Shown here in pieces: positions 1-13,300 of a DNA stretch of 64,000 bases. Every line of letters starts with the position of its first letter. The first letter of the stretch is position 1. A program made the position numbers and the translations under genes. This DNA comes from Cryptomeria japonica. Its lineage: Eukaryota > Streptophyta > Pinopsida > Cupressales > Cupressaceae. The notes under the pieces are model-generated. The model had not been told where the DNA came from. It did no database searches and saw only the letters and a program-made list of their open reading frames with translations. Location of the stretch: positions 48,001-112,000 of the forward strand of contig NW_026729295.1 in assembly GCF_030272615.1 (NCBI RefSeq), read 5' to 3'.

Positions 1-2
1 AT

Positions 3-1594
3 GAAAAAATACTCCTAGATGTTCCACTGGGGCCATCAGAGAAAATATTTGGTAGTGTTGAAACAGTTGAAAGTGATGTAGCCATGATGAAAGAAAGAAA
101 GAAAAGAGACAAATTCATGAAAGATGCTTCTAAAATGGTAAAAGAAGTTACAGAAAGGTTGATGAGTCTTGGTGGTATTGCTACTGAAGTAAAAAGTCAG
201 TCAGAGCAGACACCGATAGCTCATGTTTCCCTGATTGTTACTTCTTCTGAGATAGAAAGTGATAAAGCAGCTGAATTTAAAAGAGTTGAAAGGAAAAAAA
301 GAAAACCTTCACCGGCACCTGCCCCATCTCCAAAGAAGTCAAGGACACAAAGAAAGAAGAAACAAGTTGTAAGAGAGTCGAGTGGTCCCAAGAAGAAGGT
401 AACTCCTAAGAATAAATCAGAACCTAAGGCACCAGACACTCTTACACTAGAGGAACTGATAAATGAAATCACACAAGAAGGTAACCTTAGAAATATAAAT
501 AAACTCTATCATTCTTTCAAGGATGTAGATAAAAACACTATAGAGGAAAGCATTATATTACATCTAGATATCTATAAGAAAGTTCTAATTGAAGTTGTAG
601 ATGATCTACCCAATGATTTGTATTTGAGGTTAGAAGCTAAAAGGATGTCAGTTATGGAATTAGATAAGAAATTAAAAGTTGAAGCATTGTTGGTGGTTCG
701 CCCTGTTAACTCCAAATAGGAGATTGATGAATTACTTGCAGAAGCCAACTAGTCAGTTTTTGTAAGTGGTCACTGGCAGGTTAGCCTTATGGTAGGCCAA
801 CTTAAGGAAATTGCAGATGAAACAGTAGACAAGTGGGACATATTCTTTGTGGAAAGAGAAAAGAAAGAAGAAAAGGATAGACAGAAAATGGTTAAGTCTT
901 TTATAAAGGTATATCAAAAGGATAAAGGTAAAGGTAAAATTGGTAGTGTACCTAATATAAAGGTCAAGGATAACCTTCCTCCATCGATACAGGACACCCC
1001 ACCAATAAGTGTAGAGGCACCGGTACAAACTCACAGTCAATCGGAAGAGAAGTTAGAGGAAATAACAAGAGATGACACCAATCTAGAATCTAAAGTTCTT
1101 TTTACCATGAATCTGGACACACAAGACTTCAACATTGTCATGGACAAAGAGACTGCAAAGGTAAAACAAATTGATGCTACAAATATTGAAATCTCTGAGT
1201 CATCAGTCAACACTGTTGATTCTCCGAATATTGAGATACTAGCACAAGTTGAGAAACGTGATACCATCCCAGATGCTACTCAGCATAACATTGAGAAACT
1301 GGCAGAAGCAAAAGCAGAAGAAGAGGTAAAAACACAAACTTAACCTAAAAATGTCGACAATTAGCAGAAGGTAGAGAAACTGATAGAGAAAGAACCTGAA
1401 TAGAGCATAGCTGAACCGATAGTCACCAAGACAGAGAATAAGGAAGACAGTAAGATTGAAAGCAAAATTGAAATACAAAATGAGCAAAAAGTATAAATAG
1501 TGAATAAAGAAGAGGTCAATGATGGAAATAAGGAAGAAGTGGTTAAGGCAATTGGAAAAGTGTCTGAAGAAAAGAAAGTTATAGCCAAGCGTAG
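3..1594 (+). pseudogene. Accessory (env-position) ORF of a copia-like LTR element, part 1
   Basis: One reading frame is followed from the window edge to the chromovirus insertion at 1595. It is broken by stops near 717, 750, 1341, 1362, 1401 and 1495 but not by frameshifts. It is already open at base 3, so it starts upstream of the window. The product is highly charged: a lysine-rich stretch, a Pro/Ala/Lys linker (residues such as KKRKPSPAPAPSPKKSRTQR), a short globular-looking part (about 430-700), then Glu/Lys-rich coiled-coil sequence. I see no membrane segment or catalytic motif. The frame resumes at 14350 after the insertion. The position just before the polypurine tract and 3' LTR matches the extra ORF of SIRE-like copia elements (family knowledge). 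The function is unknown and it may be structural. Confidence 0.6.
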
Positions 1595-4500
1595 TGTAAT
1601 GCCCCGCCAGAAACTCTAAAGGAAAACCACACTACAAGGAAACTAAAGGGTGCACCAATTTTTTTTTTAAAATAGTAAGTACAAACATTATAACATTGCA
1701 CATATAATAAAACAAGTGGAAGTCAAACAATGACATCCTAAAGGTTTACCAACGAAGATTACTTCAAATTAAAACTACATCACAATGTTAATCCAATTAT
1801 CCATCTAAATTAGGGAAATTCAATTACGATTAACTAACTCAATCTCAAAAACTGATTCCAAATAGATAGGTTTAGAGAGTTACAATATTTATACTTCCAA
1901 TGATTCATTTATACATAAGATGAAGGATAATTGAAATAACATACATCCCACTGAACTTTAAATTATAACATTACATAAATTACAGCGCTTCAATAGAACA
2001 ATAAAAGTACATAGGTTACAAAGTTATTGATACAATGACCTCATGGATCTCAAAGGTACAATATCAAGAACGTGAGCTGATACTAGAATCACAAACCAAG
2101 AACCACCAACAAAGCTATCCGATGGGAAGTGGCACTAGCACTCGACCATGTGATCCCATAATGGAACCACCCCACCTTGCTAGGAGATAGCAGAAGACCC
2201 TCAAGCAAGCAATATGACAAGTACAACAGTACACACGACTCCGTAGAACTCAAGTGACTCAACTCACAAAACACTAGTGACCCTAAAGAGAGAGTGTCAT
2301 CACATGGCTTAAGATGGTTACCCTAGGTAGGTCTCCATAGGTCCTGGCCCCCATCCTGGGTTATCCTACTAACCTTTCCCAAACCCCCAGCTCCATCTAA
2401 GCATCATGTGGACCTTACCAACCTTTCGTGAAGACAAGGTGGTAGGTTTTTCATTCCATGCCTTCCCACACACCTTGAGCCTATACAAGCACTCAACCGT
2501 GTGCGGGGTACAATATCTTAATTAATTTAATAACTACCCACCCCCTAATCAATTCTTCGGTTATCACTTATTATTTGACTTCCGAGTGGTTATCCTACCA
2601 TCCACTTCAAGTGCGGCCCCCACTCGAAAGCCACTCTCTCTTCTAGGACACTAACAGGAAAGCTACCTCTCTATGAGAACTCTATGGCAAAATTGACAGC
2701 CATAAATAATCCTGACATAACACAGGTGAAGGGTTCACAATCACTAAACTAGGATTGACCATTTCGAAACATGACACACAATGGCACACATCCACCAAGT
2801 TAAAACAACGACACCTTACTAAGGGAGTAAACTTCATACGACATAAAGACAACTCACCAAAATTGCAACATGTAAACTTGACTACAATTATTATTAACAC
2901 CAGATCCTAAACAGGCAATATTTTCTTAAAGCAGTCCAAAAAGCATAAAATACTTGCAATAAAGATTTTCCAGAAATAAAGAAATTACATCTATATTAAT
3001 ATGAGGGAAAAAAAATAAGTCACATGTCTAATAAGGTTAAATAAACCTACATTTAAAGTTTAATTCACCAATCATTTGATTATGACTAAATTATAGTTTA
3101 CCCAAACTGACTAAAGCCATAATCTACATTTAATTCCAATTTTACATATATATAATAATATAAAATAATCTCAATATAATATATATTTAATGAATATAAT
3201 ATTATATGACTATATTATATTAAAATATAATATCTAATTTAAAAAAATCGCATTTGTATCAAAAAAAACTTTTTGCCAAACCATTTTAATTTTTCTTTCA
3301 AATATAAAAATAAAATAAAAAACTAAAAATAATATATACATATATATATATTATAATTATTATTAATTAATATTATATTAATTAACATTTATATATATTT
3401 TTAAAACTTTCTAAAAAAAATAATAATAAAAAAAAAACAAAAACAAGCAAGGAGTGGTGGGGCCCATGGCCCACTACAGTAGCAGCTGCTGCTACCCCAT
3501 ACGAACGGTAGCAGCAACTGCTACTCCATGTATGAAGTAGAAGCACTACTCCTAACCCATGAATGGGGGAGCAGCGAGTTGCCAAAGGGGTGTGTGGATG
3601 GGTTGAGCCTAGCTCCCCGCCACCGCCCTCAACCAAATTTTTTTATTAATTCTTTTTTTCTTCTCCAGTTTAAATTAAATTTTGTTTATTTTTTAAAACT
3701 CAATTCATGTTCCATGAATTGACAAAGATAAAAATCTTTGTTAAAAAACCCACTCTGAGACAACAGAGTATAATAAAACAACTTCGATTTAATTTAATAA
3801 ATTTTTTTTTAAAAAGAACAAAATTGATAAATGAAATTTTATAACTGGTAATGAAGTTTTACCAGCAAGAAAAATCTCTGAGACAAAATAGAGATAAGAA
3901 TTAGTTTCCCAAAACAAACAAATTCATTCCCAAATTCAAATTGGCTAGGAAATAAATTGATTGCCATCCCCCAATTGGAATTTTTTTGCCACAGCAAGAA
4001 TGGGACAAGAAGAATTTAACTCGGAATTTTTCCCCAATTTTGAAAATTACTAGGAAGAATTTATTTTTTTACAATTGAAGACATAAGGGGAATTTCTTGG
4101 CAAAATTTTACCAGCATGACTCTACCCAAAATCACAAAAATAAAAACTACAATCACTAGGAAATGAAATTCCTTTGCATAATCAAAGTGAAGAATGGATT
4201 TTTAAACCAAAACTTTTCATGAAATTGATTTGGGAGAGTTTGAAGTTGCATTTTAATAACAAAATTGATTAGGATTTTTCAATAAACCTCATAGCCAACA
4301 AAATCCATAACACAACACTCATTTAATCAAACTTTTAACAACACCCAGAAGAAGGGAAAGAAGCATATATTTTTAAAACAAAAAAGTAGAAACCATCCAA
4401 CCTGTGGAGCTTCTTGGAAGAAATTTGTGAGCTTCTATCCTTCAACAAATTAATAGGCCAAAACCAAAATCTTCCTTCCAAAACATTTTTTCCAAAATTT

Positions 4501-5573
4501 TCCTCCTCCCAAAAACAAGCATCATCTTCCAAAAATATTTACAGGGATAAATAGGAAAAATACTTTAACCTAAACTTTTAGGTTGAAATATTTTTCTCAT
4601 GAAAAACATTTTTTAAAAAATTGACTTTTTCTATTTTCCTTCCAAAGTAAATGGAAATTTTCTTATTTTGAAAATAATACATTTCTCCCATAACGAAATT
4701 TAATTAACTTTTCAACAAAAGTGAAAATCAATAATTTAACTCTATTTTTATTTTTATTTTTTTTAAATCTAAAAGCAATAAAATTAACTTTATTTAGTTT
4801 ACTTTTTCCATTTGATTTAAGCATGGTTACCTTTCCAAAATAAAACAACTATATATTTAAATCTAATAAATTAACCAAATAAGCTAAGTTCAAGACATAA
4901 AGGCATAATAATGTATAAATTGCTTATACCAACAATAAAATGATGACTTAAACTTAAATAAATAATAGAACCCACTATGGCACACAAACCAAAGAAAATA
5001 CAAGAAGACTCGAAGGCCGGACAAAAGGAACAGATGACCGACTGACGACACTCACAAGGGTAGACTGAGGGTAAGAATTAGGGTCAACAGCTATCTCCTC
5101 CACTCCCATCGGACATATAAGGCACGCTCAGACCTATGAAGCCAGGTGGAGATGATACCCTATACCTATCTGGTACTTGTACCTGCAATATCCTGTATCA
5201 TCGAATCACACATGCATGTATATAAATATAGAATAGATGACACATACATCGATGAAGGAGAATCATGACGTTGCTTGTCTCACTGAAGTGAGTGAAGGAA
5301 AATCATCTCCTTGCATCCAATACAATCACAGACACACAACATATATATGACACATCTCATAGATAAAGTAAAGTGTCAGTACAATGCAATAATCTATAAA
5401 TGCTACAATCACAAGTACTAAAATACTGAAAATAACTCATACATCTCATATCTAGATAGACATGAAATAATATCCAATATGTCTGAATAATGTTTAGCAG
5501 TAATGTATGAACTGAAAAGTAAACTGCAACCAAAATATCAGTCTAATAAGTCCGATTGAGAAGGGGTACTACA
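1595..5573 (-). repeat. 3' LTR of the chromovirus (left copy)
   Basis: Matches the right copy along nearly its whole length, with scattered substitutions. Two large differences are visible. This copy has about 145 extra bases (about 2893-3037) just before the shared AATAAGGTTAAATAAACC block. It also lacks the second arm of the hairpin found in the right copy, keeping only a first-arm remnant at about 3440-3560. Short ORFs inside it are chance readings of AT-rich sequence. About 3080-3420 is very AT-rich. Confidence 0.92.
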
Positions 5574-5590
5574 TTCTACCCCCCAAAACT
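5574..5590 (-). other. Polypurine tract of the chromovirus
   Basis: The minus strand reads AGTTTTGGGGGGTAGAA immediately before the 3' LTR border at 5573. This position and composition fit the plus-strand primer. Confidence 0.8.
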
Positions 5591-5608
5591 AGGCTTACTC
5601 TTGGAAGC

Positions 5609-7105
5609 CTAAAATAGATAAGAATAGAGCTCTCTCATCTTCACTGCATCCTCCCAAGTCATCGAGGTCTCATCATTTGGGTCCCATAGGACCCTTACCT
5701 GGTCGATGGTGCGACCCCTGAGGGTCAAATCTTGACACTGAAGAATTCGCACAGGCTCAATGGAAAGTTGACCATCCTCGACCTGCAAGGAACTCCAATC
5801 AAGAACATGTGTCACATTAGGGTGATAAGGTCGAAGAACTAAAACATGAAAGACACCGTGGATGCGGGATAGACTCGGTGGTAAGGCAAGATGGTAGGAA
5901 AGAGGTCCTATCCTCTCAAGGATCTCAAAAGGACCAACAAAATGAGGTACCAACTTAGAACCCTTTCCATAACGGATCGGACTCCTCTGCGGATGCACTC
6001 TCAAGAACACATGGTCACCAATAAAAAACTGACGATCTACCCTATGAGCATCTGCATACTTCTTCTGCCTATCCTGTGCAGCTACCAAATGCTCATGAAT
6101 CCACTCTACCTACTGCTCCATCTCTCGAAGAATATCCAGTCCTATAAGCACCCGATCCTCTAACTGATCCCAACTCAAAGGAGTACGAAAAGGATGACCA
6201 TACAATGCCTAAAAAGGAGACATACCTATGGAGCTATGATATCCATTGTTATAAGAAAAATCCACTAGATAAACATAATCCTCCCAATGCGACTGCTAGT
6301 CCATAACATACATGCAAAGCATGTCCTCTAAAACCTGATTCACATGCTCAGTCTAACCATCTGTCTCTGGATGATAAGTTCAACTAAAGTTCAACTAAGT
6401 TCCCAAATCATGCTAAAGTGAGGTCCACAATGCTAAGGTAAAGACAATATCTCTATCAAAAATGATCTACCTTGGAATTCGATGCAATCTCACTACATCT
6501 TCCAAGAACACACAAGCCACCATTTCTGCCATATAGGAAGCTTGAATAGGAACAAAATGAGCAACCTTCATCAACCTGTCAACAATGAACATGATGGCAT
6601 CATGACGACGTGAAGAAACAGGAAACCCAACAATGAAATCCATGGAAATGATGTCCCATTTCCAATCTAGTACTATATTAGGTTGTAAAAGCCCTGCCAG
6701 GTGCTGATGCTCTGCCTTCACTCGCTGACATTCCAAACACTTCGACACAAAATAAGCAATGTCACATTTCATGCCAGCCCAGTGATAAATTTGTCTAAGA
6801 TATGCATGCATCTTCTTGACAGCTGGATGTGCTGAATAAACTGCACGATAGGCCTCAGTCATGATCAAAGTGCGAAGACCCTCCAAAGGAGGTATGTAGA
6901 TCTGGCCAAGATGATGAAGAAGACCATCTACCTCAAGACTATAACTAGAGAATATGCCCTCTAAAGGCCTTCTGGACTCCAACATGGCTCTAACATCCTG
7001 GTACCAAGAATCCTGAGGAAGAACTCCAAGAATTCTCTGTCTCAAGTCCACTCCAAGGGACACTACTGAAACTTCATGCCACTTATGACTCAAAGCATTA
7101 GCCAC
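5609..7105 (-). pseudogene. Chromovirus integrase with chromodomain-like C-terminus
   Basis: The zinc-binding HHCC domain ends with CDIAYFVSKCLECQR. The core has the first catalytic Asp in DIISMDFIVGFP, a DRD block and a TEHVNQVLEDML block holding the usual Glu. These are separated by several stops (about 6467-6090). The C-terminal part (6088-5609) is open. It carries the GPFEILERIGPLSYHLALP block and ends with DQVRVLWDPNDETSMTWEDA and a MRELY..LF tail, the chromodomain-like ending of Tekay-type chromoviruses. Such tails are thought to guide integration to chromatin (family knowledge). Confidence 0.9.
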
Positions 7106-8260
7106 TACATTCTCCTTCCCCTAAATATATCAAACCTCAAAATCATAATCGCAGAGGAATTCCATCCACCTTCACTGTCGAGCATTCAAGTTTGATTATG
7201 TGAAGATATACTACAAACTACGATGATCACTATGCAGCTCAAACCGACGCCCTAACAGAAAGTGACACCATCTAACCAATGCATGCACTATAGCTGCCAA
7301 CTCCAAATCATGAACTGGATAGTTTAGCTTGTGGTCCTTGAGTTTTCAAAACTCATAAGCAACCACATGTCCATCCTGCATAAGCACTGCACCTATACCT
7401 TCTAAAGAGTCATCTATGCATACCATTAAATCTCTGGATGGATCGAGGACTGCCAAAATTGGAGCACTGACAGGGAGTTCCTTCAAGGCCTGAAACACTG
7501 ACTCACACTACTATGAACAAACAAACTTCTTCCCTTTCCTTTGAAGAGAAGTAATCAAGTGACCTATCTAAGAAAAACCCTAAACAAAGTGATGGTAGTA
7601 TCTGGCCAAACCCATAAAACTCCGAACCTCTGAAACATTGGTTGGCACTAGCCAATCCACTATGGCTTGGATCTTTGAAGGATCCATAGATACACCCTCT
7701 CCTGATACCACATGACCAAGATAGTTCACCTCAGTCTAGAAGAAATCACACCTCACCAAATTGGCATAAAGCTTGTTCTCCCTCAAGCACTGCAATACCT
7801 ATCATAAGTGACCCTCATGCTCTTCCATAGATCTAGAATAAAGCAATATATCATCCAAGAACACAAGGACAAAATGATCAAGGTAGGTGCAAAAAACCCC
7901 ATTCATGAGGCACATGAAAACTGAAGGCGTGTTTGTCAACCCGAATGGCACCACTATGAACTCATAGTGACCATAACAAGTACGAAACATCGTCTTATGA
8001 ATGTCTTTATCATGAATGTGCAACTAATGATACCCAGATTTCAGCTCAATCTTAGAGAACACTTTGCCTCCCTTCACCTGATCGAAAAGATAATCTATAC
8101 AAGGCAATGAATATCGATTTCGGATGGTTACCTTATTCAGCTGTCGATAATCAATGCATAACCAAAGAGAACCATCCTTCATCTTAACGATGATAAAAGG
8201 CGCACCCCAAGGAGAGACACCAAGATGAATGAATCCCTTGGTCAACAATTCCTCCATCTA
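7085..8260 (-). pseudogene. Chromovirus reverse transcriptase and RNase H
   Basis: RT blocks run in order from 8257: [48 protein letters not shown], then [20 protein letters not shown] and FLDDILLYS (the catalytic DD pair). The Asp normally in motif A (KIDL) is Glu here. The RNase H domain follows (about 7500-7085) with CIDDSLEGIGAVL, DLELAAIVHAL, LHSDHRSL and ENVVANALS. Stops after SGYH and repeatedly in the connection and RNase H domains break the frame. Confidence 0.9.
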
Positions 8261-8495
8261 CAACTTCAACTCACTCAGCTCCTAAGTAGTCATTTGATAT
8301 GGAGCTCTCGAAATAGGTTCTGCACTAGGAACTAGGTCAATGCAAAAGTCTATGTCTCGCTTCGAAGGCATACCAAGAATCTCCAATGGAAACACATCGG
8401 CATACTCTCAAAGAATAGGGTGACCATCAAGAGAAATTTCTCGACTCTCTCCCTCATCCATATCCTCAAGAGTTACTACAAAAACATGACATCCT

Positions 8496-8843
8496 CTACA
8501 CATACACCACTTTCCTACCATGGTCATCTAAACACTCTACTATCTTCTGACGATAGTCCACATGAGCACTTTGAGATGATAACCAATCCATCCCCAACAC
8601 AACTCCATAAGATCCCAAAGGAATGACCCGAAGGTCAACAAAAGTCACAAAGAGTCCTAGATCCAACTCACAACTAGGAACAAAGGCATCTACGCACACG
8701 CACACCCTTATAGCCAACTCTACTTGCCACCTATCAGCCTGCTTAGCAGACACAAGTCCACACCACTCCACAAGGGATGAAGAAATAAAGGAATCCAAAG
8801 CACCAGAGTCAAAAAGCACTGAGATAGGGATATCACACAACAC
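8496..8843 (-). pseudogene. Chromovirus aspartic protease
   Basis: The motif VLFDSGALDSFIS contains the catalytic D-S-G of retropepsins. GVVLGMDWLS further on is the conserved second block of Ty3/gypsy proteases. The residues after DSG (Leu and Asp in place of the usual Thr and His) are altered. The segment of about 115 codons is open and lies between gag and RT as expected. The enzyme would cleave the gag-pol polyprotein. Confidence 0.85.
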
Positions 8844-8879
8844 ACCTGCGGTCTCAATAAGAGTCCCCTAATGCTCAGC

Positions 8880-10217
8880 CTGGCGGTCTCAATAATAGTC
8901 CCCTACTATAGGTTTTTATGCACCTGGCCTCTGACTTCCCATCTAGTGGGAACGCTGAGGGCACTGTGCGGCAATATGGCCGAACTGCCCACAGGGGTAG
9001 CAAGCTCCTCTACCTAGTCCTCTACCTCCAGTCGGCCCATTGGATTGCTGAAAGCTTCCCCTGCTAGGGGCCTGAGATGCACTCTAAGAAGACTATCCTG
9101 GAAAACCCTGTCTGCTCCTCTGCCAGTTCCTGTTCCTTCTATGATGAGGGTTGCCACTCTACTAGCCTTGGGACTATTTTGGTCTCTACGGCTACTGTTG
9201 CTGCTACTGCAGCTACTGCTGTCCACCCTTAATGGGTGCCTGAGGAGTCCTAAATGGTGTAGCTGATTGAGACTGATTCCCATGAGCTCTATTCCCACTA
9301 AAAGGAACACTCCCTATCTATACCCCCGATTGTCCACCATGTGCACGGCTGAGGTTTTGCTCAACCAACCCAGTTTTCACCACGACTACTTCAACTGAAG
9401 CTGGCTTGAAAACTCTAACCCCTCTACTAATACGATCATGAAGACCTCTCAAGAAATGTTGCACGAGCATAGCCTCATTATTACCAATCCTAACATATTG
9501 TTTCAGCTCATAAAATATATGCTTGAACTGGTCAACTGACATACCAAACTACCACAAAGTGTAGAACTTGTCTGCCTGAGTCTACCTCCACTGCGGTGAG
9601 AGAAACCATGCCCTGAATCTCTCTAAGAATATCTCCCAAGAAATGGTGTTGATGCTCAAACTGATCTCCTCCTCTAACCTCCACAAGATCAAAGAAAAAT
9701 TATTGAGATGCATGATGGCACATCTCGCTCTAGTGTTGCTACTATATGGAAACATAGTGAAACACCTATCCAAACTAATCAGCCAAGTCTCTGCCTTGAG
9801 ACCTATGCCTCGACCATTGAAGAAGGGAGGATTGGTTCTCATCAAGTCCTTAATGTGACTCAAGGGAGCCGGGTCATGGCCAACTAGGACCTCCCTCCTT
9901 CTAGGAGACCTCTCTCTCTCTCTCTCCTCTAGAACATGTTGATGCGACTCCCCAACTTGAGCATGGATGGGCTGCTCACCCTCAAGCCTAGGGCCTAGCC
10001 TAGCTACAACCTCCTAAAACATCTGTCTCGGCTCTTCCCTTTTGGGAACCTTCTCTTCAGCATGCGGTGAATCCTAATGAACTGACTGTTCCTGCTCCAC
10101 ACTCACATGAGCAGGTGGTGGTGAAGGACTATGGTGGTCTGAACCTCGACCCCATCCCCCATCTCTTCCTCTATTGTGGCCACCAACACGACCAACTCCC
10201 TTATCTTTCCTAACCAT
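8880..10217 (-). pseudogene. gag: Chromovirus gag (capsid and CCHC nucleocapsid)
   Basis: Starts at the ATG at 10217 with a Gly/Arg-rich N-terminus (around RGRDGGWGRG). A capsid region follows at about 9863-9318, with blocks such as NPPFFNGRG, LISLDRCF and FLRGLHDRISRG. These match the retrotransposon gag domain. A perfect zinc knuckle CYPCGQFGHIAAQC (CX2CX4HX4C) is encoded at 8961-9002 (minus strand). Several stops interrupt it, including an early one about 45 codons in. Gag packages element RNA into virus-like particles. This copy cannot make a full-length product. Confidence 0.85.
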
Positions 10218-10354
10218 GACGAATACTGCAAAAGAGAAAACAGTTCAGATCTATGACAAGGATAAAGTAAGGGAAATTCAAACACCAAGACCTACACAAA
10301 AGGCCAAGCTGAATGGGCTCACTACATCCAAGAGTACCTAGTGTTGAAACACGG

Positions 10355-10366
10355 GCTCTAATACCA
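10355..10366 (-). other. Primer-binding site (initiator Met tRNA) of the chromovirus
   Basis: The minus strand reads TGGTATTAGAGC two bases inside the 5' LTR. It differs by one base (C to T) from the usual plant site TGGTATCAGAGC, complementary to the 3' end of initiator Met tRNA. This fixes the element's orientation. Confidence 0.88.
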
Positions 10367-10368
10367 AA

Positions 10369-13300
10369 TGTAATTCCATGCCCGAAACCCTAAAGGAAAA
10401 CCGCATGACAAGGAAACAAAAGGGTGCAACAAATTTTTTTTAAAAGATTAAGTACAAACATTATAACATTGCATGTATAATAACACAAGCGGAAGTCTAA
10501 CAATGACATCCTAAAGGGTTACCAATGAAGATTACTTCAAATTAAAACTACATCATAATGTTAATCCAATTATCCATCTAAATTAGGGAAATTCAATTAC
10601 GATTAACTAACTCAATCTCAAAAACTGATTCCAAATAGATAGGTTTAAAGAGTTACAATATTTATACTTCCAATGATTCATTTATACATAAGATGAAGGA
10701 TAATTGAAATAACATACATCCCGCTGAACTTTAAATTACAACATTCCATAAATTACAGGGCTTCAATAGAATAATAAAAGTACATAGGTTACAAAGTTAT
10801 TGATACAATGACCTCATAGGTCTCAAAGGTACAATATCAAGAACATGAGCTGACACTAAAATCATGAACCAAGAACCACCAATGAAGCCAATCCTCGCAA
10901 GAAGGTAAGAACCAAGATATCCAATGGGAAGTAGCACTACCACCCGACCATGTGATTCCATAATGGAACCACCCCACTATGATAGGAGATAGAAGAAGAC
11001 CCTCAAGCAAGCAATACGACAAGTACAATAGTACACATGACTTTGCAGAACTCAAGTGAGTCAACTCACAAAACACTAGTGACCCTAAAGAGAGAGTGTC
11101 ATCACATGGCTTAAGATGGTTACCCTAGGTAGGTCTCCATAGGTCCTAGCCCCATACTGGGTTATCCTGGTAACCTTTCCCAAACTCCCAGCTCCATCTA
11201 AACATCACGTGGACCCTACCAACCTTTCATGAAGACAAGGTGGTAGGTTTGCCATTCCAAGCCTTCCCACACACCTTGAGCCTATACAAGCACTCAACCA
11301 TGTGCGGGGTACAATAGCTTAATTAATTTAATAACTACCCACCCCCTAATCAATTGTTAGGTTATCACTTATTATCTGACTTCTGAGGGGTCATCTCTCC
11401 ATCCACTTCGGGTGCAACGCCCACTCGAAAGCCACTCTCTCTTCTAGGACACTAACAAGAAAGATACCTCTCTATGAGAACTCTATGGTGAAACTGACAA
11501 CCATAAATAATCCTGACATAACATAGGTGAAGGGTTCACAATTACTAACCTAGGATTGACCATTTGGAAACATGACACACAATGGTACACATCCATCGGG
11601 TTAGAACAACGACACCTAACTAAGGGAGTAAACTTCATACGACATAAAGACAACTCACCAAAATTGCAATGACATTTAAACTTGATAGCAATAAGGTTAA
11701 ATAAACCTACATTTAAAGTTTAATTCTCCAATCATTTGATTATGACTAAATTATAATTTACCCAAACTAACTAAAGCCATAATCTATATTTAATTCCAAT
11801 TTTACATATCTATAATAATATAAAATAATCTCAATATAATAGATATTTAATGAATATAATATTATATGACTATATTATATTAAAATATAATATCTAATTT
11901 AAAAAAATCACATTTGTATCCAAAAATTTTTTTTTGCCAAACCCTGTTTATTTTATTTTAAAATATACAAATAAAAACAAAACACTAAAAATAATATATA
12001 TATATATATAGTAATTATTATTAATTAATATTTATATTAATTAACATTTATTTATTTTTTTAAAACTTTCTTAAAAAAAATGAAAAACAAGCAAGGAGCT
12101 GTGGGGCCCATGGCCCACTGCTGCAGTAGCAGCCTGCTACCACGTGTATGTGGTAGCAGGTGCCGCTACCCCATACACACGGTAGCAGCACTGGCTGTAT
12201 GAGGTAGCACTGCTACTGTGTGTATGGGGTAGTAGCACCTGCTACCACATACACGCGGTAGTAGGCTGCTGCTACAGCAATGGGCCATGGGCCCCACCGC
12301 TCCTTGCTTGTTTTTCATTCTGCTACCCCATGAATGGGGGAGCAGCGAGCTGCCAAAGGGGTGTGTGGTTGGGTTGAGCCAAGCTCCCCGCCACCGCCCT
12401 CAACCAAATTTTTTTATTAAATTTTTTTTCTTCTCTAATTTAAATTAAATTTCTTTTTTTTTTCAAACTCAATTCATGTTCCATGAATTGACAAAGATAA
12501 AACTCTCTCTTAAAAAACCCACTCTGAGACAATAGAGTATAATAAAACAACTTCGATTTAATTTAATAAAAAAAAATTTTAAAAAAGAACAAAATTGATA
12601 AATCAAATTTTATAAGTGGTAATGAAATTTTACCAGCAAGAAAAATCTCTGAGACAAAAGAGAGATAAGAAATAGTTTCCCAAAACAAACAAATTCATTC
12701 CCAAATTCAAATTGGCTGGGAAATAAATTGATTGCCATCCGCGAATTGAAATTTTTTTGCCAAAACAAGAATGGGACAAGAAGAATTTAACTCAGAATTT
12801 TTCCCCAATTTTGGAAATTACCAGGAAGAATTTTTTTTTTACAATTGAAGATATAAGGGGAATTTCTTGGCAAAATTTTTCTAGCATGACTCTACCCAAA
12901 ATCACAAAAATAAAAACTACAATCACCAAGAAATGAAATTCCTTTGCATAATCAAAGTGAAGAATGGATTTTTAAGCCAAAACTTTTAATGAAATTGATT
13001 TGGAAAAGTTTGAAGTTGCATTTTAATAACAAAATTGACTGGCATTTTTCAATAAGCCTCATAGCCAACAAAATCCATAACACAACACTCATTTAATCAA
13101 ATTTTTAACAACACCCAGAAGAAGGGAAATAAGGATATATTTTTAAAACAACAAAGTAGAAACCATCCAACCTGTGGAGCTTCCTGGAAGAAATTTGTGA
13201 GCTTCTATCCTTCAACAAATTCACAGGTCAAAACCAAAATCTTCCTTCCAAAACAATTTTTCCAGAATTTTCCTCCTCCCCAAAACAAGCATCCTCTTCC

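Noticed and set aside
221-1267. Antisense ORFs at 221-472, 753-1040 and 1037-1267
   Set aside because: They are mirrors of the accessory ORF on the other strand, rich in Ser/Phe/Leu as expected from reversed Lys/Glu-rich codons.
8420-9858. Plus-strand ORFs at 8420-8871, 9045-9266 and 9643-9858
   Set aside because: They overlap the minus-strand gag and protease of the chromovirus, which have clear family motifs.
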